A stretch of 64,000 nt of DNA from Amaurobius ferox (lineage: Eukaryota > Arthropoda > Arachnida > Araneae > Amaurobiidae). Of this stretch, positions 23,286 through 35,190 are shown piece after piece. A program made the translations under genes and the position numbers. The stretch's first letter is position 1. The number at the start of each line of letters is the position of its first letter. The notes below the pieces were generated by a model. That model saw only the letters and a program-made list of their open reading frames with translations, was not told the origin of the DNA and searched no databases. The stretch lies in the NCBI GenBank assembly GCA_951213105.1, contig OX578152.1:68674727-68738726 (forward strand), in the 5' to 3' direction.

Positions 23286-25445
23286 CTCTCCTTAGTATCT
23301 TATTTTAGCCGTACATCTACATTCTCTTGAATTTATTATATTTTCATCTTTTTATCTTGCAGCTTTAACTGTAGAATATCTCATTTTATTGTTTTTACGC
23401 AGTACAGTTTTTATTACTCTCTTTGGCAAGAGCAAATCACATCTTTTCATTTTTGCATATGGCAACATTGGTTTAGTCATATTTTGCTCGTCATGGTTGT
23501 ACTAATGAAGTGTATTTTAAGGTATTTATGTTTCCTTTATTTTTCCAATCTATATGCTTGTCGTCCATATAACACAAGTTTATAGATAAAATCTATCTTG
23601 TGTTTCAGAAACAAGCATTTTTGTGCTCATTTCGAAAGGATATATGGACTTGACAAGAATTTTTTCGAAATGAACTTATCTTAAGCCTAAAGCTCTTCCA
23701 TGTGCAAGCTTTTTTGCTTGATTTTTTTGTTTTTCTATTTTCATTCCTCATCTTTGAAATTTGTTGATTATCTTTGTCTTTATGACCTGTATTACATTTT
23801 ATAATTTCCTCTTTATGTTTGAATTTCTTTTATTTTTTTGTGTTTTGTAGAAAATTTTTGGAATAGTGTATTATGAGTTACTACTTACATTCTAACATTG
23901 GATTTACAATTTTATTTTTATATTTATATATATATATATTATGTGTAAATGCAGCATTTTAAGTGGATTATACTTTTATCGTATGCAGAAGTGTTTAATG
24001 TATATGAGGTAAGTGTTTGGTTAAGATAGAATTATAAAATAATATGTAAAAGTCAATAACTGAAAAGTGTCCTAAGGTTCCCCACTCTCCTTTATTCATA
24101 CAAATTAGCCAAATGCATATCATGCATCAACTTTATTATACTGTTGCAAACTTCAGAAAATATGAGAAATTTTTTTAAATAACTTGTGAATTGAAACTCA
24201 TATAAAGATGGGGAGGGGGTGTTTTGTTTTTCATAATACAATTATACTAGTAAACTTAATAATATACAAATGATTACTATTGATTAAAGTTATTAAACAA
24301 ATCTCCTTTGTTTTTAATGGTGTTTGTTATAAACAGTCTGAAAGTTTGACTATAAACAATCCGCTGTCTCCTATTTCAAAAACTCATTCACAAAGTTCGT
24401 ACGTGGCCTTAAAACTGCATAATTTTAGTGTGAAAAATTAATCATGCTTAGAAGAACTTAGTTTCACCACATTTTGATATAAAGTGCTTAAAAGTACGTA
24501 ATTTTTGTTTGGGAATCTTATTATTTGAAAACATTTTATGTAGAATTTTGAATAACTTTACGCTATCATGAAAAGGAACTATGAAACAGCCCCTCATCAC
24601 CGGAAATAGCATCAGACAAGAGTTTTCTTTCCCTAGCCCCAAGAATCTTTGAAGAAAAAAAACGATCACTTAGTTTCAGAAGGACTGTGTTATTTATTGT
24701 GTGGTTACTAATGTTTAGATTTATGACAGATGACATCATACGTACCATAAATACTGCTGCAACACATGTTCGAAATAACATCAAGGCATATATTTTTATT
24801 CTTTAATTAATAAGTGTTGTTTTCTAGCTAGTTTTAAAAGTCCAAATTTTCTTTGATATCAACAATAATGAATATCTAATTCTGCTTTGAGAATTTACTT
24901 TTTTATTTATTATTGCAATATCAAGATGGCCAGAAGGTGTATGTGTCTGGTTGTAAAAAATAAATTTATAAACAATAATTAATGGCTGTGTCCATCGAAT
25001 AGTCCAGAAAATGCCAGATGCAAAATATGTATGAAAGACATTGATATTGGGCAAATGGTAGAATTGGTGACTCCATTTAATCAGCTCCCTCCCCACCTCT
25101 GAATTTCCAAATTTCAATGATACTGTTCCTTTGTACTGAATTGTATTGTAAAAATTTCCATCTGTATCACTTCCGGATCTCATTTCAATGTGGCGCTGGA
25201 GATCCGGCAGTCTCCACCTCAGAATTTTGAAATTTTGCTAGTGTCATTTATTTATACTGCAAAAATATTTTCTATATATGCCATTATATATATAATAATA
25301 AATATTATATATGAACAGACTTTCAGTTTTATAGATTTGCCTGTGTAACATTCACTTTTCAGTGTATATTATGAAATAGCAAATCTATTTTGAATAATTT
25401 GTATTATTTTAATTTGTTTACTAATTTGGTTTTATTTCTTTCTAG
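22397..25445 (+). other. FIP1L1 intron 4
   Basis: A 3 kb AT-rich intron with a TA microsatellite of about 21 units at 23240-23283. It ends in the acceptor TTTATTTCTTTCTAG. Minus-strand open frames near 24450-25180 have no recognisable content and I treat them as chance. Confidence 0.6.
23240..23283. repeat. TA microsatellite
   Basis: About 21 uninterrupted TA units in FIP1L1 intron 4, the longest dinucleotide tract in the gene. Confidence 0.95.
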
Positions 25446-26303
25446 GTCATTGGAAGAGACATGTATGATAATTCTATGCCTCCAGGAATGCCACCTACTC
25501 ACATTCCACCTCCCTTTATTCCTCCCAATCTATCTGTCCCTCCACCAGGAATACCCCCTGGTGTACCTCCCCCAAACATCCCACCACCCCCTGGTACAAT
25601 ACCTGGCCATGTTCCATATCCTGATTTATATGGAAACCCTATATTCACCCAGCCCCCTCCCCCAGTTCCTGGTGTGAATGTTGACTCCAATTCTCAGTAT
25701 GATGAACAGTTTTTCACTGGCAACTCTCGTCAGTTCGATGGCAACTCTGAATCACAACACAGTTGGACTAATTCTCCACACAGAGAACGTGATAGAGAAC
25801 GTGACAGGGAAAGAATTCGAGATAGAGATAGAGACAGGGATAAGGATAAGGAACGATCTCGTGATAAGGACAGAGAACACTACTGGGAAGAGAGAAACCG
25901 TGAACGTTCCTCTGTTCGTATACCTGGTGCTGAAGATGATTACAAAAGAAGAGAAAGGGAAGAATATGAAAGACGGCGATACCGTGAATATCGAGACCGT
26001 AGAGATAAGGATCGTTATGAGCGGGATTATGATAGAGATTACGAACGAGAACATTATGAAAGAGATCGTGAACGAGACAGTCGAGAAAAAGAGCGAGAAA
26101 GAAGGCATCGTGATCATAGGGAACGGGAAGAACGTCACAAGGATAAATCATCCCGGCGGCGGCATCATCATGATGATGAGGAAGAGCATTATTCTTCGAG
26201 GCATAAGCATAAAAAGTCAAAACGTGAAAAAGATGATTCATCCAATCCTGTTTTAGAAGGTACTGAGTCGACACAGCCCGAAGCTGAAGTAGAAGAGAAA
26301 TAA
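25446..26303 (+). CDS. FIP1L1: FIP1L1 exon 5: proline-rich region and RD/RE-rich C terminus, stop
   Basis: The terminal exon encodes residues 268-552. Residues about 279-342 are proline-rich (PPGMPPTHIPPP, PPPGIPPGVPPP). Residues about 378-507 are an Arg/Asp/Glu-rich, RD-repeat-like region starting RERDRERDRERIR, followed by a basic block containing RHKHKKSKR (519-527) and an acidic tail ending EVEEK. Human FIP1L1 has the same order, including the RRHKHKKSKR block near its end; its arginine-rich part binds U-rich RNA. The stop codon TAA at 26301-26303 overlaps an AATAAA-like string too close to act as the only poly(A) signal. Open frames on the other strand and frame here are shadows of the biased composition. 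Confidence 0.95.
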   Translation, partial: VIGRDMYDNSMPPGMPPTHIPPPFIPPNLSVPPPGIPPGVPPPNIPPPPGTIPGHVPYPDLYGNPIFTQPPPPVPGVNVDSNSQYDEQFFTGNSRQFDGNSESQHSWTNSPHRERDRERDRERIRDRDRDRDKDKERSRDKDREHYWEERNRERSSVRIPGAEDDYKRREREEYERRRYREYRDRRDKDRYERDYDRDYEREHYERDRERDSREKERERRHRDHREREERHKDKSSRRRHHHDDEEEHYSSRHKHKKSKREKDDSSNPVLEGTESTQPEAEVEEK

Positions 26304-27878
26304 ATGTTCTGTATAAATTATGTTTTACTTTTTTTCACATTATAAGTATTTACGCATAATGTGTAAGTTGAATATTACAGATATACAATACATCTGAATA
26401 AGAATAGCATAGCATTTCAGAAATTGAGGATTTAAGTTGTTATTTTAAATTTTTAAGAGGTTTTTTTTAAGCAGGTACTGTTTAATTCTAGAATCATAAT
26501 ATTGACTTTTTATGCTTTAATAATTGTTCTCGGGTGATTTATATTTCTGTATTTAATATGTCGATATTTAAAGTTGTATATATATATGCACAGTCCAATG
26601 TTTACTGATGCATTTGTATTTCTGTTTCTAACTATAAAATAGAACAAATATTTTTATTTTATGATGTAGGCATAGTTATTTGGGGTCAAAAGATTTTCTA
26701 TTAATAACTGATTAAATTTTTTGATTCTATACTAATGGTATGGTTAAAAAAAAGTCATGGGTTACTAGTCAACAACATAATAGAATTTTTGCATTCTTCT
26801 TGTACTGATTATAAAAAGTACAATAGAATATGAAATATTGAAGAGAGAAGGATGTTAATTGAACACTATGGTTCATTTAATATAACTAAGGGAAATCAGT
26901 TTGTTTAATATGCATATTTTCAATAAACTAAGAAATATTAATTTAATTTTGCTGCTTAACTATTTCTGTAACCTGAAGTTTTTAGCATTTGGAAATAATG
27001 TAAAAATATTTGACAAGAGGTAGAATTATATAATTATACAACTTATTTTTAAGATGATGCAAGATTTCTTTATTTAGAGTGTCAAAATTTCTGAATTAAA
27101 TTCCTAAAAAAAAATATTCTTGATAATTAAATTTTCTTAATAATTTCCTTTTTAGCAAAAATTTTTCCACAACATTTTTGATGGAATTCAGAAAAATGGT
27201 TTTTGAAGAAGATACAATTTCAAAGTATACAAATTATATGAAGATTATGATGTAATTAAATACATTAAAATTAACAGAATCGCAAAGAAAATTTTTATGT
27301 CCACACCAATCGTGAAAAGAACTAGAAGACAACTGAAGTTTAGATAGATCGATTGTGTGTAGAAGGACTTTTAGGTGTTACCTCAAAGGTGTTGAGAAGC
27401 ATTGCTCCAAAGTTGATAGATTGGAAGGATTTTCTGAGAAAGGCCAGGGCCCACTATGAGCTGTTGATAAAAAATAATGACTTCCTTATATATCTCCATG
27501 AAAATCTGTAGAAAGGGGCGGCTTCAATATTAATAGATAGATCTGAAGAGTTTCAATGCCTTTGGAATCTCACCAACTTGGAGATATTTCACCAAATCTT
27601 GTGCCACGGTCACAAAAAATATCATAGAGTTCAGCATCCTTCCTTTACATAATAGCAATGGTTGCCTGTAAATGTGTTTTCTCCTTGTTGAAAGACAGTA
27701 CGTCAAGAAACATTTTATACATTCGTAACACTGTCCCGTCCTTAAAACTGCACATCCCGGGGAGTATCAACTATACTGTGGTCTATAATATGGTGTTAAT
27801 TTGTCATTATTTATCCTCTTCATTATGACATAGGGTCCTTCCCAATTGTGCTCTAGTTTCAGCAAAAATCCAGAAAAG
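26304..27878 (+). other. Probable 3' UTR of FIP1L1, then intergenic
   Basis: AT-rich sequence follows the stop codon. An AATAAA hexamer at 26922-26927 is a plausible cleavage signal, which would give a 3' UTR of about 640 bases. From about 27300 the composition becomes more balanced and runs into the decayed retrotransposon. Confidence 0.5.
26922..26927 (+). terminator. Candidate poly(A) signal AATAAA for FIP1L1
   Basis: A canonical hexamer about 620 bases after the stop codon, followed within 40 bases by T-rich sequence. Other variants are possible in this AT-rich stretch. Confidence 0.4.
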
Positions 27879-27879
27879 T

Positions 27880-28185
27880 CCTTTCAGTTTGGTCTCCATT
27901 AACCGTTCAAATGTTGTGGGTACATTATAAAATCCAAGAGGCATCACTTTAAACTACCAGAGTTCTTGTCTGGTGGTAAACACTGTCAGGATCACCAGTA
28001 GCCACTCTTGAGATCTAGAATCTAAAACTAATTGCTCCAGGAGAGAGTATCTAAAGTGTCGTCAATTTTTGACAGTGGTTATCTGTTTCTTTTTCACGGA
28101 ATTGAATCTTCTACAGTTGGCAAAGAATCTTGTAGAAACATCTTTCTTCTCTAAGACGATTAGTGCTGCCCAAGGACTTAAGATG
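27880..28185 (-). pseudogene. Ty3/gypsy retrotransposon reverse transcriptase relic
   Basis: On the minus strand, reading leftward from 28185, the frames carry reverse-transcriptase landmarks in the right order: a SSPWAALIVLEKKD segment, LSKIDDTLDTLS (about 28041-28076), LDLKSGYW (about 27995-28020) and MPLGFYNVPTTFERLMET (about 27891-27942). These match the Ty3/gypsy RT pattern of SPW, IDDTLD, LDL-SGYW and MPFGL-NAP-TFER. The frame is broken by shifts and stops between blocks, and the YxDD catalytic motif was not found. It is an old dead copy. Confidence 0.85.
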
Positions 28186-30892
28186 GTTCGATCACTTAAA
28201 AGTCTACATCTTCTTTCTTAACAAGTGGAAGTCTTTGGGGAGCTTGTTTGATCAAGAACTGGTTAACTGGGTCGATTCTATATCAGGTTAGTCTGGCACG
28301 CCCCATACCTTCTGTTTGAAGCAGTTGAGAATATTTCAGAAAAGAGGCTTATATATGCCTCCTGTTTTGCATGATTCAATCTGCAAAAGTGCTTAAGATG
28401 GTATTTAAATGTTCAAAACTAGTGCTTCTTCCTTCTTTGCAACTATGCATCACACTGACACCACAGATCATGAAGCTAACTGCTTCCTAGGCTTCGGGAA
28501 ATCGGTAAAATCTAGCCTGTCTGTGAGAACGGCTATTGAAATTTTTTACCCATCCTCTTAATTTTTTTTCACATTGTATTCATTAATATATGTGCTGAAA
28601 TACATCGCACAACAGTAAGAAATTAAAACCAACTACCTTGCGGTGAAGTGGGATAACTGCATATTCATACACCATCCCCACAGCGCTTAACCGTTTAAGA
28701 TCAAACTCGCCGACGCAGAGTCTCTGATAAAGGCCTGGACCCGGCGGAATTCAGATCTGTGGGTGGGTGCAGAGGAGTAAGAGATGAAAGGAATCTCTCC
28801 TCTTTCCAATGTTTGGTAACTTCAAGGAGTGGTAAATAAATAATCATATAAATCCTGTTGTCTCTAAGCAGTTTAAACCTCATTGACACTCTTAATTTCT
28901 AGAGAATGTGACTAAATCAAGATTTAAATCTTCTTGGGCTAAATAGATGTTTCATAGCTTAACTTCAGTTGTCAGACAACTGGAACAAATGCCATGAATG
29001 AAGAAAAGAAAATACTTCTGGCTGAAACTAGTAGAATTCATTTCAAAAATTTAAACTTGTTACGTACTCCTGTCTATTACAGCAAATGGAAATTTTATAG
29101 CTTGGATTTTAAAGAGTTAAAAGGGGATAGCGCTCTGCACTGGTTTGGGCTTAGACCTGGGCTGGGCATGAATTTTCTAAGACTGTTTCGGGCTAGGTTG
29201 GGTCTTTTTAAAAAGTCTGTTATGAACGGGATGAACATATTTATTTTGAAAATAAATTTCAATGAATTTAAATTGAATACATGAACTTATTGGGTTTATT
29301 TTAGCTATGTAAAGATAAATGTTTAAGAAAACAAACTCAATTCTCCGTACAAAATTTTCATGAATTTATGTTTTTAACACATTTGAATACAAATCATTTC
29401 AGGCCAGCCAAGGCGCAGTTGTCTTCAGGCTGGGATCATTCTACATTTATAAATTTCTTCAGGCTTGAGCCTGGTTTAAGCATTGGTATTGTCGGTCGGG
29501 TGAAAATCTGAAATTTCTGCACTTGTAGACCTCTAAAAGGGGAACAGAGCATGTCACTTCGATCTTGAGAGCCCTATCGCATTTTCCTTTGATCATCGGG
29601 TTTACTGGGTGAAAAATGAGGCGAGAGAAAATAATTAGCGCCTGATAAATGCAAACCTGATGACTCTCCTAGAAAGAAGGCGTTGATAATGCACACCAGC
29701 TACGTCTGTGGGATGTGGGGCGATTTGCAGATAATGACATTTCAATTTTCATTTATGGCAAGGGAAAGGGCTGCTTTCGCCATAATTTTACGATAGCAAT
29801 AACTTGTTTTTTTACTTTTTTTATGGAATCTCTAATCTCAAGGCCGTCCTCGCCGAATTTTAACCGGGCTAGGACGGGCAATTTCTGGAAACCTGTTTCT
29901 TCCCCTTTATGGCTTATTTTAGGTCAGTTGCTAATGTTTGCAATTCGTACAGACAGGTACATAGTTTCTTGACATATACATCAGAGTCACAGTTACAAGA
30001 ATTCCTTTTTCTTTATACTCAGGAGATAGAAAATCTGTTACAGCTATTTCACATGTTCGTGAACTTTCCCGGATTCCTTTCTCCAAACACTTGCTACGTG
30101 CAGGCAGGCAATAGAGCATGGGCATATAGCATCACACACAGAGAATTTTTCCCTTGCGTTTCCAAAGCAAAATACTCATATGCTTAACAGTATTTAAATT
30201 TTCGTTATTTCTGTATTACTATTAAAAACAGCTACTTTAGAAATTTACAATCGTTTAACCTCTAATTTTAGTGGGATATATGGATATATCTAAATTTATC
30301 TTCTTTGATGGATATTTTTAATTTACAGAAAAATAGATTATTCACTTTTAATAAAATATAGTCAAAATATATTCACAAGTTTTTTTTTTTTTTTTTTTTT
30401 TTTAAGAATATTTGTAATGTACCTTTCCCTTCCCACTTGCATATACTCTACAGAATTTACTAATAAATGTATAAAATGTCGTCAAAGCACTATATAGAGA
30501 GAGCTAGTGCTTACGATTAAAATGATTAGTAGTGTACATTCACTTAAAGTGCACTTTAGCAAATACAATCTTTAAACATTTATTGTTACTCAAGTATTCT
30601 AAATAACTTATTTTCAACACAAAGATTAATTTCGATGTTTAATGGGTTTAGTTTCAATTTTTATTTGCTATCATCATCATTTTACCATTACCCGCTATGG
30701 TAAAAATAATGCCCTTTTGCCCGTATTTTTCTGTGCATTCTACTATGCAGGCTGTTTATTTATGCTCATGCTGTATATGTAAAACATCTTCTGCAGCAGC
30801 AACTAGGTTCAACTCGACTGTTTCCTGTTTCCATTCCAAACAAAGGAATCTCTTTGGTGACTGTCCGTAGTTCGTTGTTTTGAAGCTTTAAT
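28186..30892. other. Intergenic, probably other decayed retroelement sequence
   Basis: This lies between two minus-strand gypsy fragments. Composition is more balanced than the introns (for example 28700-28780 and 29500-29900), but I cannot assign its frames to retrotransposon domains. It includes a T run of 23 bases near 30381-30403. If both flanking fragments come from one element, this segment includes later insertions or rearranged pol sequence. Confidence 0.4.
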
Positions 30893-31257
30893 CGAATGCT
30901 TGTTTTCTTAAAAAGTCGAGTCCGAGAATACATAGCTCATAAATGTACGCTACATGAGCAACATGACGATAAGGCTTGTCCCGACAGAAATAGTAATTTT
31001 CATTTTTCCATGCACTTTCACTGTTTCTCCAGTAGCTGTACTCAAAGAGATGAAGGGTGTCGTATGAAGAAGTTGATTCGGTGAGCTACTTCCCTTTTAA
31101 TGATAGTCGCATTTGTACCCGTGTCTTGAAGCATTTGGCATTCGATGTTGTTTATATGATCCATGATGTGAAGTCCATTATCTCCTCTGTATAATGGTGA
31201 AATCTGAAAGGTTGAGCTACATCACTTTTAATGATGGTCACATTTGCACTCAAGTCA
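30893..31257 (-). pseudogene. Ty3/gypsy retropepsin (protease) relic with duplicated active-site segment
   Basis: The minus strand encodes LQDTGTNATIIKREVAHRI (about 31074-31133), with the DTG active-site triad of retroviral-type aspartic proteases, then TATGETVKVHGK and ELCILGLDFLRKQAFD (about 30893-30947), the conserved flap-to-ILGLDFL part. Frameshifts separate the blocks. A second active-site-like piece, DLSANVTIIKSDVAQPF, lies just upstream (about 31208-31256) and has lost the TG of DTG. Protease upstream of the RT relic on the same strand is the expected pol order, so both may be parts of one element. Confidence 0.75.
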
Positions 31258-32039
31258 GAGTTGAGCAATATCAAAAATACATGTATTTGAAATACATTTT
31301 CAAATGCTTTTGTATTTTAAGTACTTTAGTAATGTGTTAAAAATATATTATTAGAGTATTTTATATTTTCAAAATACATTTCTTCAGATTTCAAACTATC
31401 GTGTTTAAACCGCCGATGAACTATTTACAAATTAGAAAACAGTTAATCAGTATTTTGTCTAGGTTATGAATCAGTTTCTAGGAGTTAATGTAAACATCCT
31501 TTTTCAACTAGTGCTGATAAAGATGCTAATGAATGTGATGTTTAGCATCTGCAGTGGTCTCTCAGAAAAATAGTTTCTGTTATAAGCTTTATGTTCCTAT
31601 TCAAATTACGTAACAATGCCGTTTGGTAGAGGGATCCTTGCTATCTATGTTCATAAAAGAAAAAGAAGGAAGCAAGTTACATTCTTTGTGAAAACAGAAA
31701 CTTAGGCAATCCGAGCTTTGCTACTCATTGCATTTTTTTATGTAATTAAAGAATTGCAATACAATTAGTTATTGCTAAGACACAAGAAAAGATGGTTGAT
31801 ACTTTAGGTCGTCATGAAAATATATCAAGAATTAATGGATGATGGCGGTGTGTTACACTTGATGGAAAATATTTTCAAATGATATACACTCTGTTGCAAA
31901 AAAATATATGCATCCATAAAAAATTTGAACTACATCTGTAAAATTTGGCATACAAATGTCGTTTTAAGGTGTATGCAAATGATCAAACTGTCAGAGTCAA
32001 TGCTGTTATAGGGCTCATGTAAGTGACAAAAAAAAAAAA
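31258..32039. other. Intergenic, possible hAT terminus near 31256
   Basis: The segment begins CAGAGTTGAGCAATATC, followed by alternating AATACATG/TATTTGAAATAC-type sequence, a pattern seen at the ends of some hAT families. No matching end or target duplication was found. The rest is AT-rich without a gene. Confidence 0.3.
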
Positions 32040-32417
32040 AATTGAGTTTAATTGCACAAAATAACTCCCAACATTGTTTTTTAGTTAGAGTAAATACATA
32101 CAATTTTTGCGGACCATTTTACAAAAAAGGTAGGTTCTTTTATCCAGAATCGTACCAAAATCTGACCAACACCAGGGTAACTCACAAGTGACTTAATTAC
32201 CGACCAAATTTTATAAAATTTGATCCATTAGTTTTTGAGTTAGGGTAGATACATACATTGTACAGACACACCCACCCACTGACGTCACGCTAAAATTACT
32301 TTTTTCGTCTTCTAGGGTACTCCAAACATGTAATTCCGTCGAAAGCTCAAGTTACAATTTTCGACACGATTTAAATACTTTCCCTACACATTACTGTCTA
32401 TTGCATAGAGACAGTAA
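32040..32417 (-). mobile_element. Degraded HINE-like unit (family F1), outside the main array
   Basis: The right part ends in a decayed 5' terminus (AATACTTTCCCTACACATTA) preceded by TGACGTCACGCTAAA and one copy of the internal repeat (CGGACCATTTTACAAAAAAGG). The 3' hairpin is missing, so it is truncated. It is more diverged than units in the array. Confidence 0.65.
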
Positions 32418-32926
32418 TATTAATTCCCCCAAAGAGACAAAGATTTTATCGAAGAAATTGGACTTTATTTTCAAAGATATTAAATTTCGATAAATTTGGG
32501 GTCATTTTCGTTAATGTAACGTTGTTTTTGTAGATTTGGCGACATTTGTGCAAAAATTCGTGAAGGTTGATCTACTATGTAAAATTTTTCACCAAGCATA
32601 AATATAATGACATTTCCTCAAAGACACCAATTTGGCGATACCACGTTCAGCGTAATAAATAGACAAAGATAATGGCATTTCTTATATAATATACAGTATC
32701 CATAACATTTTATTAAAGTGAATCCTTGCGTAAATGTTAATTTTCCAGCTAAAAGAGTAATATTGAAGGGAAAGTAGTTTTACAGGCAAAGCAAACAGGG
32801 AGAAGGTGCTCTTCAAGATTTTAAATATTCCACCTGTCTCAAAATCTGGACGATGCTGTGTATCCATTAAATTAAAAAAGTTTTCAAATATTTTCCTGTT
32901 AAAATTTCAAATCATCCGTTTGCTTT
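32418..32926. other. Intergenic with a fragment of family F2-like sequence
   Basis: Bases 32510-32640 hold TTTGGCGACATTTG and related GGCGA motifs like those in the 3' half of the F2 units at 54-57 kb. No gene. Confidence 0.35.
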
Positions 32927-33086
32927 TACTTTCCCTACAACACATAGTAATGTATAGGGAAAGTATTGGAATCGTGTCGAAAATCGCAACTCGAGTTTTC
33001 GATGGATCTATACGCTTTGTGACATCTAGAACACACACAAAAAAGCTATTTTCGGCGTGACGTCTGTGCGTGTGTGTTTGTGCAAT
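32927..33086 (+). mobile_element. Truncated HINE-like unit (F1), 5' end only
   Basis: Starts TACTTTCCCTACAACACATA with the AGGGAAAGTATTGGAAT continuation, then TTTTCGATGGATCTA and GTGACGTCTGTG. It stops after the GTGTGT tract and passes into TA-rich sequence. Confidence 0.75.
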
Positions 33087-33567
33087 ATATATATATACTT
33101 GGAGAGAGATTGAAAAGAAATGAAAGAAATGGTAAAGAAATTTAAAAAGAAAAGGCTTCGCTAGCCCCTGCTTAATGACAGCCACTGGTTCTAGAAACTT
33201 AAAATATGGACTGATTTCTAAGAGGGGCTATTTCAACGCTACCCATAAAATTAGTGAAATTCACACATACATATCCAGATCTTCAATTTTATTTATAGAT
33301 CGCTTGATATTCTTTCTAAATGAAATTAAAAGCATGGAATACATTTTTTTTTTACTATCAAAATTAATTTCAATTCAAATGAGTAATATGAATAAATGTT
33401 TTACTTTATTTACCAAATACTCATCATCTGCCTTTTAAATACAGATTTTGTAACTCCATTAGGTATTGTTACGAATTATCTGCTCAAATCGTGCGTGTTA
33501 GAGATGTTGGTTTTCCTCCTTCAGTGGAAAATTTTCCGGAAAATTTTGAACTTATATTATTATTTTT

Positions 33568-34854
33568 AACACTTTACAACAAAGTTGAAAAGTGTTTATG
33601 ACTTTGTTCATTCTGTCTGTCTGTCCGTTAGCACGATAACTGCCGTAAAAATGACTTAATCGAAATGAAAGTTTAGTATGTTGTTCAGACGGTCTGTAGA
33701 ACCTATGGGAATATAATTGAATAATATCACCCAATTAGTTTTGGATTGAACCCGGGTTGAAAAAATGAAATACATTGAGCCCTATGGGACCTAATTTTTC
33801 AAACATTTTTGAAGCGGATTTAAAATTCACAAATTGCTTCGAAAATTTTAGGTAATATTCAAATTGTTCCATAAAATATATAAAAAAAAATTCAGCGAAA
33901 TATATTCAGTAGTTTTTTAAATAAAAATTAAAATAATAATTACACCTCTTATATGAAACGATCACATGACCATGATATGAAACGATCACATGACCCACTT
34001 CAAAATGATATATAGCATCCATCTTGTTTCAAAATCGTGATTTTTTTAAGTTCTTTTTAATTCATATTGAGTGTTGTATCCGTCCTAAAACTACTTTATT
34101 TTTGCTTAAATTCTGTGCATTTACATACTGAAACAACGCAATGATAATATATTTGAGTTTAAATGCTCATCTAAATTTGATTATTTCTACAACTAAGTCT
34201 ATTTTTCACCTATGTAAAATGTAAACAACAAAATATATAGAATAAGTTGTATTAGAATTCCTGTATTTTTTTAACACAAAATAATTTAGTCCATGGAGTC
34301 TGCATGGCTGATATGAATAAATATTAATTGATTTCATAAAGAGAAGGACGATTTTTTTCGATGAAGTTTCAAGCATAGAGTTTAATTTTTTGTAGCTCCA
34401 TGGTCTTAAACAAAATGTTTAAATAAAATAAATTATTATAGTACTGTGATGAATGAAATGATTGGGAAAATCTTATGAATGAAATGCTGCTTTTATAAAG
34501 GGAGCCAGGCGTGTTATTTTTTCTATGACGTCATTTGAACTAATTTCAGTTGTTTTCGATGAAGTTTTCAAATATAATAAATTATCGTAGTATTATGATA
34601 ATTCTAAAATTATTACCGAGGAATGTATCACATTTCAGAGATGTTTAAACCAGGCAATTTATATTTCAATGCCGTCATTTGAATGAAGTTCATTTTTTTC
34701 GATGAAGGTTTAAGTTTTCAAATATAATAAATTAATGCAATATTGTGAAAAGTTTCAAAATATTAATTAAGGAATGTATTGCATTTTAGACTTGTTTAAA
34801 TAAAATTGCATTGAAGTTGGAAAGTGTTTCATAATCAATGCTTTAAGCATGATT
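33568..34854 (+). mobile_element. HINE-like rolling-circle element, third family
   Basis: It begins AACACTTTACAACAAAGTTG and AAAAGTGTTT, a fold-back, followed by TCTGTCTGTCTGTCCGTTAG and GCACGATAACTGCC. The inverse of the opening motif, GTTGGAAAGTGTTT, occurs at 34816-34829, just before a hairpin with arms ATGCTT and AAGCAT (about 34833-34854). This is the HINE layout: subterminal inverted repeats, microsatellite and 3' hairpin. The interior has two to three copies of a ~160-bp repeat marked by TTTTCGATGAAG and CAAATATAATAAATTA. No coding potential. Confidence 0.6.
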
Positions 34855-35190
34855 GATCTTTCTTGTTAAATATTACATTTAAGCTAGAATAATATATCCA
34901 GTGATTTTTAAAAGTATTTGTTCGTACATTAGAGCTACAGTCATACATATACCAAATAAAATGGTTAAAAAAGGTTTTAAATATAGAAATATATAAAAAT
35001 ATTCTATGGACATAAATTTCTAATACATATATATTGAAGTGTGCTGCTGCAACTTAATATTTTCATTGAGTACCTGTGCCTTTGTAAAATTATAAAATAA
35101 TTGTATTTTATCTATAACAATAGAAAAAAAATATTTTTTATAAATCATGAATATAAAACAATGCACAAATCTAATAATGAAATAAAAAAA
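34855..35190. other. AT-rich spacer inside the 33499-51878 insertion
   Basis: No gene or recognised repeat; probably part of the host hAT-like element. Confidence 0.4.

Noticed and set aside
24448..25183. Minus-strand ORFs in FIP1L1 intron 4
   Set aside because: No recognisable domain, overlapping frames, AT-rich codon content typical of random sequence.
25499..26274. Minus-strand and alternate-frame ORFs opposite FIP1L1 exon 5
   Set aside because: They are shadows of the Pro- and Arg/Asp-rich coding sequence; the + frame matches FIP1L1.
31256..31897. hAT element from CAGAGTTGAGC to CACTCTG
   Set aside because: Flanking 8 bases do not match and the terminal similarity is limited to CAGAGT.
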